Shown here: one piece after another, positions 41,561 through 50,423 of the stretch
Layout: every line of letters starts with the position of its first letter
How positions within the stretch are numbered: the stretch's first letter is position 1
NCBI RefSeq assembly: GCF_000308495.1
Contig: NZ_BAFU01000068.1
Location: 124,001 to 188,000, forward strand
DNA: 64,000 nucleotides
Direction: 5' to 3'
Origin: Nocardia brevicatena NBRC 12119
GTDB lineage: Bacteria; Actinomycetota; Actinomycetes; Mycobacteriales; Mycobacteriaceae
Translations under genes and position numbers: made by a program
Notes under the pieces: model-generated
The model's database searches: none
What the model was told of the DNA's origin: nothing
Seen by the model: the letters and a program-made list of their open reading frames with translations, nothing else

Positions 41561-43413
41561 CGACGAGTTCCTCCTCGGGGAGCGCGTGGCGCGCGGCGGC
41601 GCACGGGCAGGTCGGGCATCGGCAGATGCAGCTGACGCCCCGCTGGACGCGCGGGTATGGATGGTTGTGGTGGGTTCGGTGGCGGTGGTGCGGGTTTGAC
41701 CCGGGTCACCGGGAACGGCAGCGGGTACTGGCCGCTGCGGGTGGGCCGGTTTCGCGCGTAGGGGTCGGCTGGTGGCTGTTCGGCGAAATCGAAAGAGAGC
41801 TGTTGCGGTCGACGCCGCGCAGCCGCTCGCGCCGTTGAGGGTTGGGGAGGCGGTGGTGGCGAGGGCCGTACCCGACGCACGGCGATCGGCAAGGGGTACT
41901 GGCCTCCCTTTCCGGGCCGGATTCCCCGATAGGGGTCGGGTTCGGCGAAGTCGAACGCGAGTTGCCGCCCACGCGGCGCGCGACCCGGGGACGGACCGGT
42001 GGATCCGGTGCGTGCCGGGCCCGGTTCCCGCCGTACGCGACGCACACCCTCGAGAGGCAGCATGAGCTGCCCGTCGCGTGTCGAGCGAACCCGCGCATAC
42101 GGGTCCGCAGGTCCAGTGCCGGCTGAGCCGGTGCGAGGGGCTCGCGGGAGGCGGGCGGCTCGCTGGGCGGGTGGCGCCGAGGCGGCGGTCGCGGCGCTGC
42201 CCGAGGTGGCTCCTTTGAGCAGGCCGAGGGTCTTGTAGGCGATGTAGCCTCGCACGATCGATCCGGCGAAGCTGCGGCCTTGGCCGATCTTGAGGACCGA
42301 CAGCAGCCACATCGGGGTCTTGATCAAGATGAACATCAATGCCAAGGCGACGGTCAGGTCGGCGATTTCGTTGGCGTCGGGGCCGAAGAGGTGCCAGCCG
42401 CCGGGGGTGAGCAGTACCCGTAGGACGGTTACCAGTGTCAGTGATTGCACCACCTGGATGGCCAGGCAGGCGGCGAACGAGCGCCACCACCATCGGGCTA
42501 TGCCGTCGATGCCGGGCAGTGCGTGGCACATCAGGAGCAGTGGGGCGCCCACGATCAGCAGGATCGTGATCGTGACCCGCACGACGTAGGAGATCAGCAG
42601 CACGAGCAGCATCACCGCCAGCGCCAGCTGCAACAGCAGGAAAACGCCTCGGCTCTGGCCGCTGGTCACCGCGAGCTCGGCCAGCGCGTCGGCCGCCGAC
42701 CCGGAGTCGACACCGTCGCCGGCTACCGCGCCGGCGAGGGCGTTGGCGAACCCGATGCCCGCCGTGGCGATCATCATGCTCAGTCCCCCGGCACCGAACC
42801 CGACCACCAGGCGAGGTGCGAGCTCGCGGATCGACCACTGGGTCTGCAGCGTTTCGCGAGCCATGAGCAGCACCCCGGCGGCCATCACGACCAGGACATA
42901 GAGGGCGGTGACGATCTGCCACGACTGGTTCCACAGCACCCCGATCTCCGGTATCTGCCCGGGTTCCGGAGTAGTGAGCAAAGTTTCCGACAGCAGTTCG
43001 AGCAACGGATTGAGCGCGGTTTCCACGATCCGCTGAAAGAACCCGTCGATGGCGTTCTCCACGCAGCCGTTGATGTCGGTGACCCCGCACTCGGCCGACC
43101 CGGCCCCCGATTCCGTCGGCGACGGGGTGGCGGGTGTGGTCGGGGTGGGCGAGGCCGGTGTGGTGGAGGGTGGGGTCACCCACCGGCTCGGCGGAGTTGT
43201 CGTGGTCGGTGGTGTGGCCGTCGGGGCGGGTGTGGCCGGTGTCGGTGTGACCGGCACGGGCGGTGTCGGTGTCGCGGGCTGGGCGGCGGCACCGGCCGCG
43301 CCGATGACGGCGATCAGGACCGCGGCCAGTACCGCCGCTGCGGTCGCGGCAGCGGCACGCGACATGAGCAAGTGCCTGGCAGGTGCGGGTGGGGCTTGGG
43401 CCGTGGTGTTCAC
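41557..43413 (-). CDS. VirB6/TrbL-like conjugal channel protein with repeated C-terminal tail
   Basis: The 618-residue protein has a signal-like first helix (residues 18-45), a Pro/Thr-rich spacer to residue 100, then six or more membrane helices between residues 165 and 375 (WQIVTALYVLVVMAAGVLLM, LLLQLALAVMLLVLLISYVV). This is the layout of VirB6/TrbL channel subunits of actinobacterial ICEs. From residue 437 a cytoplasmic tail has three imperfect repeats (437-463, 484-517, 538-573) built from QLxFDFAE, DPYxxxRP and GQYPLPxxVxRV, linked by Pro stretches. GTG 43413 lies 2 bases after the pilin stop; the stop overlaps the VirB4 start. Confidence 0.8.
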   Translation of the reverse strand: MNTTAQAPPAPARHLLMSRAAAATAAAVLAAVLIAVIGAAGAAAQPATPTPPVPVTPTPATPAPTATPPTTTTPPSRWVTPPSTTPASPTPTTPATPSPTESGAGSAECGVTDINGCVENAIDGFFQRIVETALNPLLELLSETLLTTPEPGQIPEIGVLWNQSWQIVTALYVLVVMAAGVLLMARETLQTQWSIRELAPRLVVGFGAGGLSMMIATAGIGFANALAGAVAGDGVDSGSAADALAELAVTSGQSRGVFLLLQLALAVMLLVLLISYVVRVTITILLIVGAPLLLMCHALPGIDGIARWWWRSFAACLAIQVVQSLTLVTVLRVLLTPGGWHLFGPDANEIADLTVALALMFILIKTPMWLLSVLKIGQGRSFAGSIVRGYIAYKTLGLLKGATSGSAATAASAPPAQRAARLPRAPRTGSAGTGPADPYARVRSTRDGQLMLPLEGVRRVRREPGPARTGSTGPSPGRAPRGRQLAFDFAEPDPYRGIRPGKGGQYPLPIAVRRVRPSPPPPPQPSTARAAARRRPQQLSFDFAEQPPADPYARNRPTRSGQYPLPFPVTRVKPAPPPPNPPQPSIPARPAGRQLHLPMPDLPVRRRAPRAPRGGTRR

Positions 43414-43415
43414 GG

Positions 43416-43819
43416 TCAGGCTCCGATGATGGATTTGAGCACGGTGACGATGACCGGTGCCAGCATCGCGAGCGCGTAGCCGAGACAGGCGGCGCGGAAC
43501 GCGGTCTTGGCTTTTTCGATCTCGCTGGGATCGCCGCCGCCGAGGAGATACCGGGCACCGGCGATGGTCAAAACAGTGTCGCCAGCCCGGCCAGGATCCC
43601 GACGATCCAGCTGCGTGCGTTGTCGATGACCTCGCCCAGCGAGGAGGCGATCGCCAGCACGTCGGTGTGCGGCGGTGCGGCCGACGCCGATCCGGCCACG
43701 AGCACCAGCAGCGCCACGGTGGCGCCCAGCGTCGCCAGGAGGGTCGGCCACCGGCGACGCAGCACCCGCAGTCGGATCGGGGCCTGGGCGAGGGTGAGGT
43801 GTTTACGGTGGGTGTTCAT
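43416..43819 (-). pseudogene. VirB2/TrbC-like pilin, frameshifted at a T4 run
   Basis: ATG 43819 opens an 83-codon frame: basic N-terminus, a hydrophobic signal (TLLATLGATVALLVLVAGSA), a mature start near APPHTDVLA and RSWIVGILAGLATLF, then TGA at 43568-43570. The expected continuation, LTIAGARYLLGGGDPSEIEK and a second helix to KSIIGA, lies in another frame ending at 43416. Adding one base to the T run (43570-43573) restores a normal two-helix pilin subunit of about 134 residues. It may be a sequencing error, a true mutation, slippage, or a TTG start overlapping the stop. Without the second half no pilus subunit is made, which would block conjugation. Confidence 0.7.
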
Positions 43820-44745
43820 GCCGCAGCCTCCTGCCCGTTGTAGGTGCTCGACTGCGCCTGTGCCGGGGTGTGCCGATTCGGTCGGCGCCCTCGCCGGGGT
43901 GAGGGGGCGGGCGGTGTGAGTGCGGTGACTGCCTCGGCTTCGACCGTGCTCGTCCGCTCGGGGTCGAGGTCGTGGAGGCGCTCGCTCAGCCACGCTGCCA
44001 GTGCGCGCTCGGCGCGGGGACGCGCCTTGCGTAGCTTCCACACCGACACGCCGCGCTCGGCGGCCAGCGTGGTCAGCGTCCGCTTCTCCCATCGCGATGC
44101 TGCGATGAGTTCGCTCTCCTCTTCGGAGATCACTCCGGCGGCCACGGCGTGGGCCAGGACCGTGTCGGGATGGCCCGGTCCGGCCATGATCGAGCGCGCC
44201 CGCAGCGCGAGCGGACCGAGGTCGTCTTCTAGGTCGCCTACCGATGCAGCAAGGGATTGCTGCTGGTTCGCTGCTTTGCGTGTGGCGCGGTAGGCCACCC
44301 AGCGCAGCCGATGCCAGAGTCCCGGCCGGTCGACGTTGACGTCACCGAGACGGGCCAGGAACCCTGCCAGCACCTCGGATTCGATGTCGTGGCGGTGCCC
44401 GCTGCCCAGCGCGGCGTATTTCCCGGCTGACCTCGCCAGCATCGGGGCCGCCAGCCCCGCGCACACCAGCATCGCGTCGTCGGCCTCGGCGCGGACTCGT
44501 TCGAGCAGCCACACCCAGATCGCGTCGATCTCCTCGATCGGCGTGGCCTGATCCCACAGCCGCTCGCGCAACTCGTCCCACGTCCGGATCGGGCTACCAG
44601 TTGCGGCCCCCGTTGTCGGTACCGGACGCGGATCGGCGGGTACCACCGCGGCGGCGATCCGGTCGAAACCCGCCCGGACCACTGCCAGTGGCGAGCCCGG
44701 CTCACCGCCCGGACCCGCATATTTCACGAGGCTCGAATTATTCAC
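43816..44745 (-). CDS. Sigma-70-like / HTH regulator of the conjugation operon
   Basis: GTG 44745 has AAGGAG upstream, and an extended frame beyond it is not protein-like. The 309-residue product has a helical middle (LLERVRAEADDAMLVCAGLA, HDIESEVLAGFLARLGDVNV, LRWVAYRATRKAANQQQ) reminiscent of sigma region 2, and a C-terminal helix-turn-helix (LTTLAAERGVSVWKLRKARP) like region 4. An Arg/Pro-rich tail follows. It is the first gene of the minus tra operon and overlaps the pilin start. I infer that it regulates transfer genes, possibly via the phased repeats just upstream; a true sigma factor role is unproven. Confidence 0.55.
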   Translation of the reverse strand: MNNSSLVKYAGPGGEPGSPLAVVRAGFDRIAAAVVPADPRPVPTTGAATGSPIRTWDELRERLWDQATPIEEIDAIWVWLLERVRAEADDAMLVCAGLAAPMLARSAGKYAALGSGHRHDIESEVLAGFLARLGDVNVDRPGLWHRLRWVAYRATRKAANQQQSLAASVGDLEDDLGPLALRARSIMAGPGHPDTVLAHAVAAGVISEEESELIAASRWEKRTLTTLAAERGVSVWKLRKARPRAERALAAWLSERLHDLDPERTSTVEAEAVTALTPPAPSPRRGRRPNRHTPAQAQSSTYNGQEAAA

Positions 44746-45218
44746 AAGAAGCTCCTTGCTAGATCGAAAAATTCCGACCTCACAAGGACACCGGCGACCT
44801 CTATCCGAAACGCATCCAAACCCTATCCAAATCACACCCAAACCCCATCTAAAACACATCCAAGTCAAATCTTGGACATGATGGCAACCTCTCGGCTACC
44901 GGACCGAGTCCATGCCGGGACCTCTACATCGACGCCGCGTTCATGCGCGTCTACCAGCAGGTATGAGCGGCCGGATAGATGCAGGATATGAATTGGATAT
45001 GTTTCAGATAGGAGGCGGATAGACCCTCCGAACACGGAGGCAACCCTCTGAAAAGTTTTCAAAATAAATTTCTCCGAGCCTTCGCTCCGAACAGCATTGC
45101 GCCTCGAATTTTCGGCTCACGAAATTCTCAGAAAAATTCTTCGATCGCAGTGTCCCGAAATCGGCGTTTCGGCGGAAGTAAGAGAGTGCACACCGCTCTC
45201 TCGCCAGGAGGCCCTGCA
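44746..45218. promoter_or_regulatory. AT-rich divergent control region of the ICE
   Basis: This non-coding region separates the minus tra operon from the plus methyltransferase/coupling operon. Its GC content is clearly lower than that of the flanking genes. It contains the phased repeats at 44801-44872 and, at its right end, the AGGAGG site (45205-45210) of the next gene. Promoters for both operons must lie here. Confidence 0.6.
44801..44872. repeat. Helically phased degenerate 10-11-bp repeats
   Basis: About six copies of a degenerate unit close to ATCCAAAC follow one another every 10-12 bases (TATCCGAAAC, GCATCCAAAC, CTATCCAAAT, ACACCCAAAC, CATCTAAAAC, ACATCCAAG). The spacing of about one helical turn places all copies on the same DNA face, as in operator arrays or iterons. 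The array lies 55-130 bases upstream of the sigma-like gene. Confidence 0.65.
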
Positions 45219-45869
45219 ATGACCGCCAGCTCCCGCCGCCCCCGCGCCATTACCACCGCTACTGTCCGGGTCCCCTCGACCTTGTGGGCGATCGGTCCCG
45301 AACCACCGCATCCCGACGACCGCTGGCCCGGCCCGATTCTGGCCCGCACGATCGCCGAGTTCTCTGAGCCAGGGTCGCGGGTGATGCTGGTCGGCTGGCC
45401 CGCCCCCACCGCACGAGGCACCCTGCGGATCCTCGAACCCGACACCGCCCACGCTCTCGCCGCGATCAGCGATCTGGACCGCCACGCCCTCGACGCGCCC
45501 ACCGGCCGGGACCGCTGCGGGGAGCCGGTGGATCTGGTTGTCGCGAGCCTGCTGGCCGAGCACCTCGACCCGATCGCTGCCGCCGAGCACGTCACCACGA
45601 TCGCGACCGAGGTGCTGGCGATGGGCGGTTTGCTGGTTGTTCTCTCCCGGTGCCGCCACAGCGACTCCGGGGTCCTGCTCGATCCCGCCGGTTCGGTGGT
45701 GGCCGCAGCCCAAGCCGCCGATCTGCTCTACCTCCAGCACATCATCGCCGCGCCCGTCAGCGGCACCACTATCACCGCCGCCGACCTCGAGGACTCGGCC
45801 TCGAGAGTCGCGCGCCACCGGGTTGCGCACACCGACGTTTTCGTTCTCCTCCAGCCGGCCCATGGCTGA
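45219..45869 (+). CDS. Methyltransferase-like protein without catalytic motif
   Basis: ATG 45219 follows AGGAGG at 8 bases. The 216-residue protein has a Rossmann-like pattern (PGSRVMLVGWPAPTARGTLR, DLVVASLLAEHL, VLAMGGLLVVLSR) similar to the companion proteins encoded beside N4/N6 DNA methyltransferases in actinobacterial ICEs. No GxGxG or (D/S)PPY motif is present, so it probably does not methylate by itself. It is followed directly by a complete methyltransferase gene, and I infer a partner or specificity role. Confidence 0.5.
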   Translation: MTASSRRPRAITTATVRVPSTLWAIGPEPPHPDDRWPGPILARTIAEFSEPGSRVMLVGWPAPTARGTLRILEPDTAHALAAISDLDRHALDAPTGRDRCGEPVDLVVASLLAEHLDPIAAAEHVTTIATEVLAMGGLLVVLSRCRHSDSGVLLDPAGSVVAAAQAADLLYLQHIIAAPVSGTTITAADLEDSASRVARHRVAHTDVFVLLQPAHG

Positions 45870-45918
45870 CCCGGCACAACCCCTGCCCTGCCCGAACTCT
45901 CACCTGAAGGACGCCCCC

Positions 45919-46935
45919 ATGGCCCTCGATCCCTCCGCCACCAACAACGCCGATATCGACTCCGCAATCCCCGCACAGACCGATCCGGCCACCATGCCGG
46001 TGTCGGTGTGGGCGACGGCCCAGAACGCTCCCACCGCGCAGCGTCGGGGCCGCTACCACCCGGACAGCACCGCCCACCCGGCCAAGATGTTCCCGGCCAT
46101 CGTCCAGCACGCGGTCGCCACCTACACCCGCCCGGGGGACCTCGTCCTGGACCCGATGTGCGGGATCGGCACCACCCTCGTCGAGTCGCTGCACCTGGGC
46201 CGCCGCGCTATCGGCGTGGAGTACGAGTCGCGGTGGGCGGACCTGGCCCGCACCAACATCGGCCTGGCCCGGGACGCGGGCATCGATCTCGACGCGGCCG
46301 TCTACCACGGAGACGCCCGCAAGCTACCCGCCCTGATTCCGGCCGAGCTGCGCGGCCAGGCGAGTCTGGTGATCACCTCCCCGCCCTACGGCGACAGCTT
46401 GCACGGCCACGTCCGCGCCAACCGCACCCAGCCGATACGCAAGTCCAACCACCGCTACGGCCAAGTCCTCGACCGGGGCAACCTCGCCAACGTCGGACTC
46501 GGCCGGCTGCTCTCGGGATTCACCAAGATCCTCGCCGGGGCCGTCGAATACCTCGCCCCCGGCGGGCATGTGGTGATCACCGCGCGCCCGTGGCGTCAGC
46601 ACGCCGAACTCGTACCGCTACCCAGCCACCTCTACACCTGCGGCGAGCTGGCCGGGCTCGTGCCGGTGGAGCGGTGCGTGGCACTGCTGGGCCGGCTCAG
46701 TGACGGCGAACTCGTCGCGCGGTCGAGCTTCTTCCAACGCGACTTCGTCGTCAAGCAACGCGCTGCCGGGCTGCCGATACACCTCATCGCCCACGAAGAC
46801 GTCGTCATCCTACGCAAACCCGAAATGGCGGCCAGCGCCACCGAACGACGCCGCGCGAACGGACAATTCCCCTTCGGCACGTCGGCAACCTTGCCGACAC
46901 CCGATACCACCGGGCCGGGATCGGTGGCCGCGTGA
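45919..46935 (+). CDS. DNA methyltransferase (N4-cytosine or N6-adenine type)
   Basis: I use ATG 45919 with AAGGA at 7 bases; ATG 45862 overlaps the previous stop and adds 19 residues. The 338-residue product has a SAM-binding motif LVLDPMCGIGTTLVE, RRAIGVEYESRWADLA and the catalytic motif SLVITSPPYGDSLHGH (SPPY). The order (SAM motif before SPPY) fits the D21/N4-cytosine or related class. No restriction enzyme lies nearby, so it is an orphan enzyme, perhaps protecting the element from host restriction during transfer. Its stop overlaps the next start as GTGA. Confidence 0.82.
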   Translation: MALDPSATNNADIDSAIPAQTDPATMPVSVWATAQNAPTAQRRGRYHPDSTAHPAKMFPAIVQHAVATYTRPGDLVLDPMCGIGTTLVESLHLGRRAIGVEYESRWADLARTNIGLARDAGIDLDAAVYHGDARKLPALIPAELRGQASLVITSPPYGDSLHGHVRANRTQPIRKSNHRYGQVLDRGNLANVGLGRLLSGFTKILAGAVEYLAPGGHVVITARPWRQHAELVPLPSHLYTCGELAGLVPVERCVALLGRLSDGELVARSSFFQRDFVVKQRAAGLPIHLIAHEDVVILRKPEMAASATERRRANGQFPFGTSATLPTPDTTGPGSVAA

Positions 46936-49400
46936 ACACCGCACAGACCCCCGAGCAGGGATGGCTGGGCCGAGAGCTCCTCGCGCCCGGCCAGGCATTG
47001 ACCGACCTGAGCGACGCGATCGACCACGCACTCCTGTCCGTGGATGGGCTGGTCGTAGTGCCCACCGTGCTCGGTGTACTTGCCACGGTCTCGGTTCTGC
47101 TCCGGTGGCGTCGGCGCCGGCTGCGTGCCCGTGCTCGCCAGATCACCGTGCGCACCCCGCCTGAGGTCGACGCCAAAGGCGCGCTTGCCTTCTGGGCGCA
47201 TCTGATCGGGCAGCTGCGCCCGGCCTGGGCACGGGCGCTGCTCGGGCAGCCGCATCTCGGGTTCGAATACACCGTCACCCCGGAGAAGGGAGCCGTGATC
47301 CGGCTGTGGGTGCCCGGCGCGATCCCGCCCGGCCTGATCGAGCGGGCCATCGCGTCCGCGTGGCCCGGCGCGCACACCGACACCCTCGATCCCGCCCGGC
47401 CCCCGCTACCGGTCCCGGTGAAGGGGGTGCGGCGGGTCGTGGCCGGGGGCGAGTTGCGGCTCGGGCGCCGGGAGGGGTTGCCGTTGAGTACGGATCACTC
47501 CGGGGATCTGGTGCGCAACCTGATCACCGCCGCCGACGACCTCGGCCCCGGTCAGGTCGCCTGCGTGCAGATCCTCGCCCGCCCGGTCACCGGCCGCCGT
47601 GTCGCCCGCGCGACCCGCGCCACGGCCAGCACCGCCGCCCCGACAGCGGTCCTCGTGGGGTTGCTGCGCGAGGCCCTGAACCTGCTCACGCCCGGTGCCA
47701 CCACCGGTCGCGCCTCCCACACCGCCGCTGGTGTGGGAGGTGGGCGGGCCGGCGACCGGCAGACCTCGCTGGAGTTCAGTGCCGCCGTCCGCGCCGCCGC
47801 GGCCAAAGCACGAGGTGCCCATTGGGAGACCGTGGTCCGCTACGCCGCCTCCATCCCCACCGACCCCGATGACAGCGTTCCGACAGCGCGAGCGCGAGCG
47901 GTGGCCCGGGGGCGGGCTGATGCTCTTGCGACGGTGTTCGGGGCGTGCACCGACCACAACTTCTACCGGCGTCGGCGTCGCCCCTTCCGTCTCGCCACGG
48001 TGATCAGGCAGCGCCGTCTCGGGCGTGGGGACGTGTTGTCGGTGCCCGAACTCGCCACGATCGCGCATCTGCCCACCGATGACGGGCTCCCCGGCCTGCA
48101 GCGCGCCGGGGCCCGTGCCCTGTCCCCCGCCCCGGAGATCCCTGTCGGCGGGGAGCACACGAAACCGTTGGGCATGGCCGATACCGGGACTCGGCGCCCG
48201 GTCGCGGTCAAAGTCCACGACGCCCGCCACCACATGCACATCCTCGGTCCTACCGGTGTCGGCAAGTCCACGTTGTTGGCGCGGACGATCCTTGATGACG
48301 CCGACGCGGGGCGCGGGGTGATCGTGATCGACCCGAAGGGCGACCTCGTCACCGACGTCCTGTCCCGGCTGCCTTCCCGGATGGGTGAACGGGTCACGCT
48401 GTTCGACGCCGACTCGGCTGCTCCGCCGCCGTGTGTGAATCCGCTCGATATCGGCCGGATCGGTCGCGCGGGAACCGATCTCGCCGTCGACAACCTCGTC
48501 ACGATCTTTCACCGGATCTTTCACCAGTGGTGGGGTCCGCGCACCGACGACATCATGCGGGCGAGCCTGCTCACCCTGTGCGCGCAACCCGGCACTGCCA
48601 CCCTGGCCGATCTGCCGCGGCTGCTCACCGAGCCCGCGCTGCGGGCCCGTGTCACCCGCACCACCAAAGATCCGGTGTTGCGCGGGTTCTGGGATAGCTA
48701 TGAGCAATTGAGCGATACCGGCCGCGCACAGCTCACCGGGCCGCTGCTCAACAAACTGCGCGCGTTCCTGTTGAGGCCGTTCGTGCGTTCGGCCATCGCG
48801 GGCGGGCCCTCAACCGTCGAGTTCGCCGACATCCTCGACAACGGCGGTATCTGCCTCGCGCGGCTGCCGAAAGGCTCGCTGGGAGAGGAAACCTCGCGTC
48901 TGGTCGGGTCGCTGCTGGTGGCGCGGACATGGCAGGCGGTGACCGCGCGGGCGAGGGTGCCCGCCGCCGACCGGCCCGACGCCGCACTCGTCCTCGACGA
49001 GGCCCAGAACTTCCTCAACCTGTCGACCCCGATCGAGGACATGCTCGCCGAAGCCCGCGGGTTACGCCTGTCGCTGCTGCTGGCACATCAGAACCTCGGC
49101 CAGCTCTCCCGCGAACTCCGCGACGGAATCTCGGCCAATGCCCGCAACAAGGTCATCTTCGCCGTCAGCCCCGATGACGCCCGCGACCTGGCCCGCCACA
49201 CCGAACCCTGGCTATCCGAGCACGACCTGACCCACCTCGATGCCTTCCACGCCGCCGCCCGACTGCTGGTCGACGGCCGCAACGCCCGCCCGTTCACCCT
49301 CACCACCCAACGGTTGCCCGCACCGACCCCGGGCCGCGCCCGCGAGATCGCCGCCGCTGCCCGCGACCAGCTCACAGGCCAGCCCCCTGCCGTTCCCTGA
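46932..49400 (+). CDS. VirD4/TraM-like coupling ATPase of the conjugation system
   Basis: The GTG start overlaps the methyltransferase stop. The 822-residue protein has a membrane helix near residues 39-57 (LVVVPTVLGVLATVSVLLRW), a variable domain to about residue 400, and a RecA-like motor domain. The motor has Walker A MHILGPTGVGKSTLLART, VIVIDPKGDLVTDVLSR, Walker B AALVLDEAQNFLNL and LLLAHQNLGQL. Coupling proteins pass the DNA-relaxase complex to the type IV channel. The motor domain is intact. Confidence 0.85.
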   Translation: MNTAQTPEQGWLGRELLAPGQALTDLSDAIDHALLSVDGLVVVPTVLGVLATVSVLLRWRRRRLRARARQITVRTPPEVDAKGALAFWAHLIGQLRPAWARALLGQPHLGFEYTVTPEKGAVIRLWVPGAIPPGLIERAIASAWPGAHTDTLDPARPPLPVPVKGVRRVVAGGELRLGRREGLPLSTDHSGDLVRNLITAADDLGPGQVACVQILARPVTGRRVARATRATASTAAPTAVLVGLLREALNLLTPGATTGRASHTAAGVGGGRAGDRQTSLEFSAAVRAAAAKARGAHWETVVRYAASIPTDPDDSVPTARARAVARGRADALATVFGACTDHNFYRRRRRPFRLATVIRQRRLGRGDVLSVPELATIAHLPTDDGLPGLQRAGARALSPAPEIPVGGEHTKPLGMADTGTRRPVAVKVHDARHHMHILGPTGVGKSTLLARTILDDADAGRGVIVIDPKGDLVTDVLSRLPSRMGERVTLFDADSAAPPPCVNPLDIGRIGRAGTDLAVDNLVTIFHRIFHQWWGPRTDDIMRASLLTLCAQPGTATLADLPRLLTEPALRARVTRTTKDPVLRGFWDSYEQLSDTGRAQLTGPLLNKLRAFLLRPFVRSAIAGGPSTVEFADILDNGGICLARLPKGSLGEETSRLVGSLLVARTWQAVTARARVPAADRPDAALVLDEAQNFLNLSTPIEDMLAEARGLRLSLLLAHQNLGQLSRELRDGISANARNKVIFAVSPDDARDLARHTEPWLSEHDLTHLDAFHAAARLLVDGRNARPFTLTTQRLPAPTPGRAREIAAAARDQLTGQPPAVP

Positions 49401-49417
49401 GAAAGGCGCCCGCACCG

Positions 49418-50416
49418 ATGATTTCCCGTCCCGACAGGCAAGCCGATACCCGCGCCCCGCGCCCGGCCTGGTCACCGTCCTCCGACCCGGAGAAGGTCTC
49501 GTTGGTGCGTGCGTTGACCGGGCGTGACCGCTGGATTCTGCGGATGGTCTACGAGCATCGGGTCCTGACCACCGACCAGCTCGCCGACCTGGCATTCCCC
49601 ACCGCCAGGATCGCTCGCCGCCGCCTGCCGATCCTGCACACCTACCGAGTCCTGGACCGGTTCCGGCCCTATCGAACTCGGGGCACCGCTCCTTACCACT
49701 GGACCCTCGCACCGGCCGGCGCAGCGATCCTCGCCGCCGAAGCTGCCGTGACCGTGCGCGAGCTCGGCTACAACCACCAAACCACCCTCTCGGTCGCCCA
49801 CAGCCTGCAACTGACCCACACCCTCGGCGTCAACGAATGGTTCACCGCCCTCACCACCCGCCCCGGCGGCGGACAGGTGGTGAGGTGGTGGTCCCAGACC
49901 CGCTGCCAACGGCTCTGGGGCGACCTCGCACGCCCCGACGCCTACGGCCGCTACACCCACCACGACACCGTGTTCGACTTTTTCCTCGAATACGACCTCG
50001 GCACCACCGCCCTGCCCCGGGTCGCAGCCAAACTCCATGGATTCGCCGAACTCGCCCGCACCACCGGGGCCATCACCCCGGTCCTGTTCTGGGTGCCGAC
50101 CACCACCCGCGAAATCAACGCCCGCACCGTCCTGCGACGAACCTGGGAACGGCTACCCGACCCCGAGGCAGTACCGGTCGCCACCGCCGCCGCCGAATTC
50201 CTCGACTCGATCTCCGGAACGAGTCCGGCCGAACGAGTGTGGCTGCCGCTGCACACCGACTCCGGACGCAAACCCCTGCACGAACTCGCCACCCTCTGGA
50301 CGCACCGGACCCCCTTCGAAGACAGCCTCGACCCCGAATCGACCTGGGCACCACTGAGCGGAACCATCGTTCTCGCGCCACCGCCGCCGAACCCGCCGAC
50401 CGCCGAGCACCGGTGA
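49418..50416 (+). CDS. Replication-relaxation family protein (Replic_Relax)
   Basis: The 332-residue protein begins with a winged-helix region (LTGRDRWILRMVYEHRVLTT, QLADLAFPTARIARRRLPIL) followed by YRTRGTAPYHWTLAPAGAAI and a nuclease-like middle (HDTVFDFFLEYDLGT). This matches the Replic_Relax family found on actinobacterial plasmids and ICEs, proposed to act in replication initiation or DNA processing. No classical relaxase with an HUH motif is visible in the window, so this is the best candidate for the DNA-processing factor. GAAAGG (49401-49406) precedes the ATG. Confidence 0.75.
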   Translation: MISRPDRQADTRAPRPAWSPSSDPEKVSLVRALTGRDRWILRMVYEHRVLTTDQLADLAFPTARIARRRLPILHTYRVLDRFRPYRTRGTAPYHWTLAPAGAAILAAEAAVTVRELGYNHQTTLSVAHSLQLTHTLGVNEWFTALTTRPGGGQVVRWWSQTRCQRLWGDLARPDAYGRYTHHDTVFDFFLEYDLGTTALPRVAAKLHGFAELARTTGAITPVLFWVPTTTREINARTVLRRTWERLPDPEAVPVATAAAEFLDSISGTSPAERVWLPLHTDSGRKPLHELATLWTHRTPFEDSLDPESTWAPLSGTIVLAPPPPNPPTAEHR

Positions 50417-50423
50417 GATAGCG

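Noticed and set aside
38600-43558. A single 1652-residue minus-strand protein
   Set aside because: The part upstream of ATG 41560 is an out-of-frame shadow of the VirB6-like gene; a strong ribosome site and PrgI-type start mark the true VirB4 start.
45219-45869. Calling this gene an active methyltransferase
   Set aside because: Neither a glycine-rich SAM motif nor a PPY motif is present; only the general fold pattern is similar.
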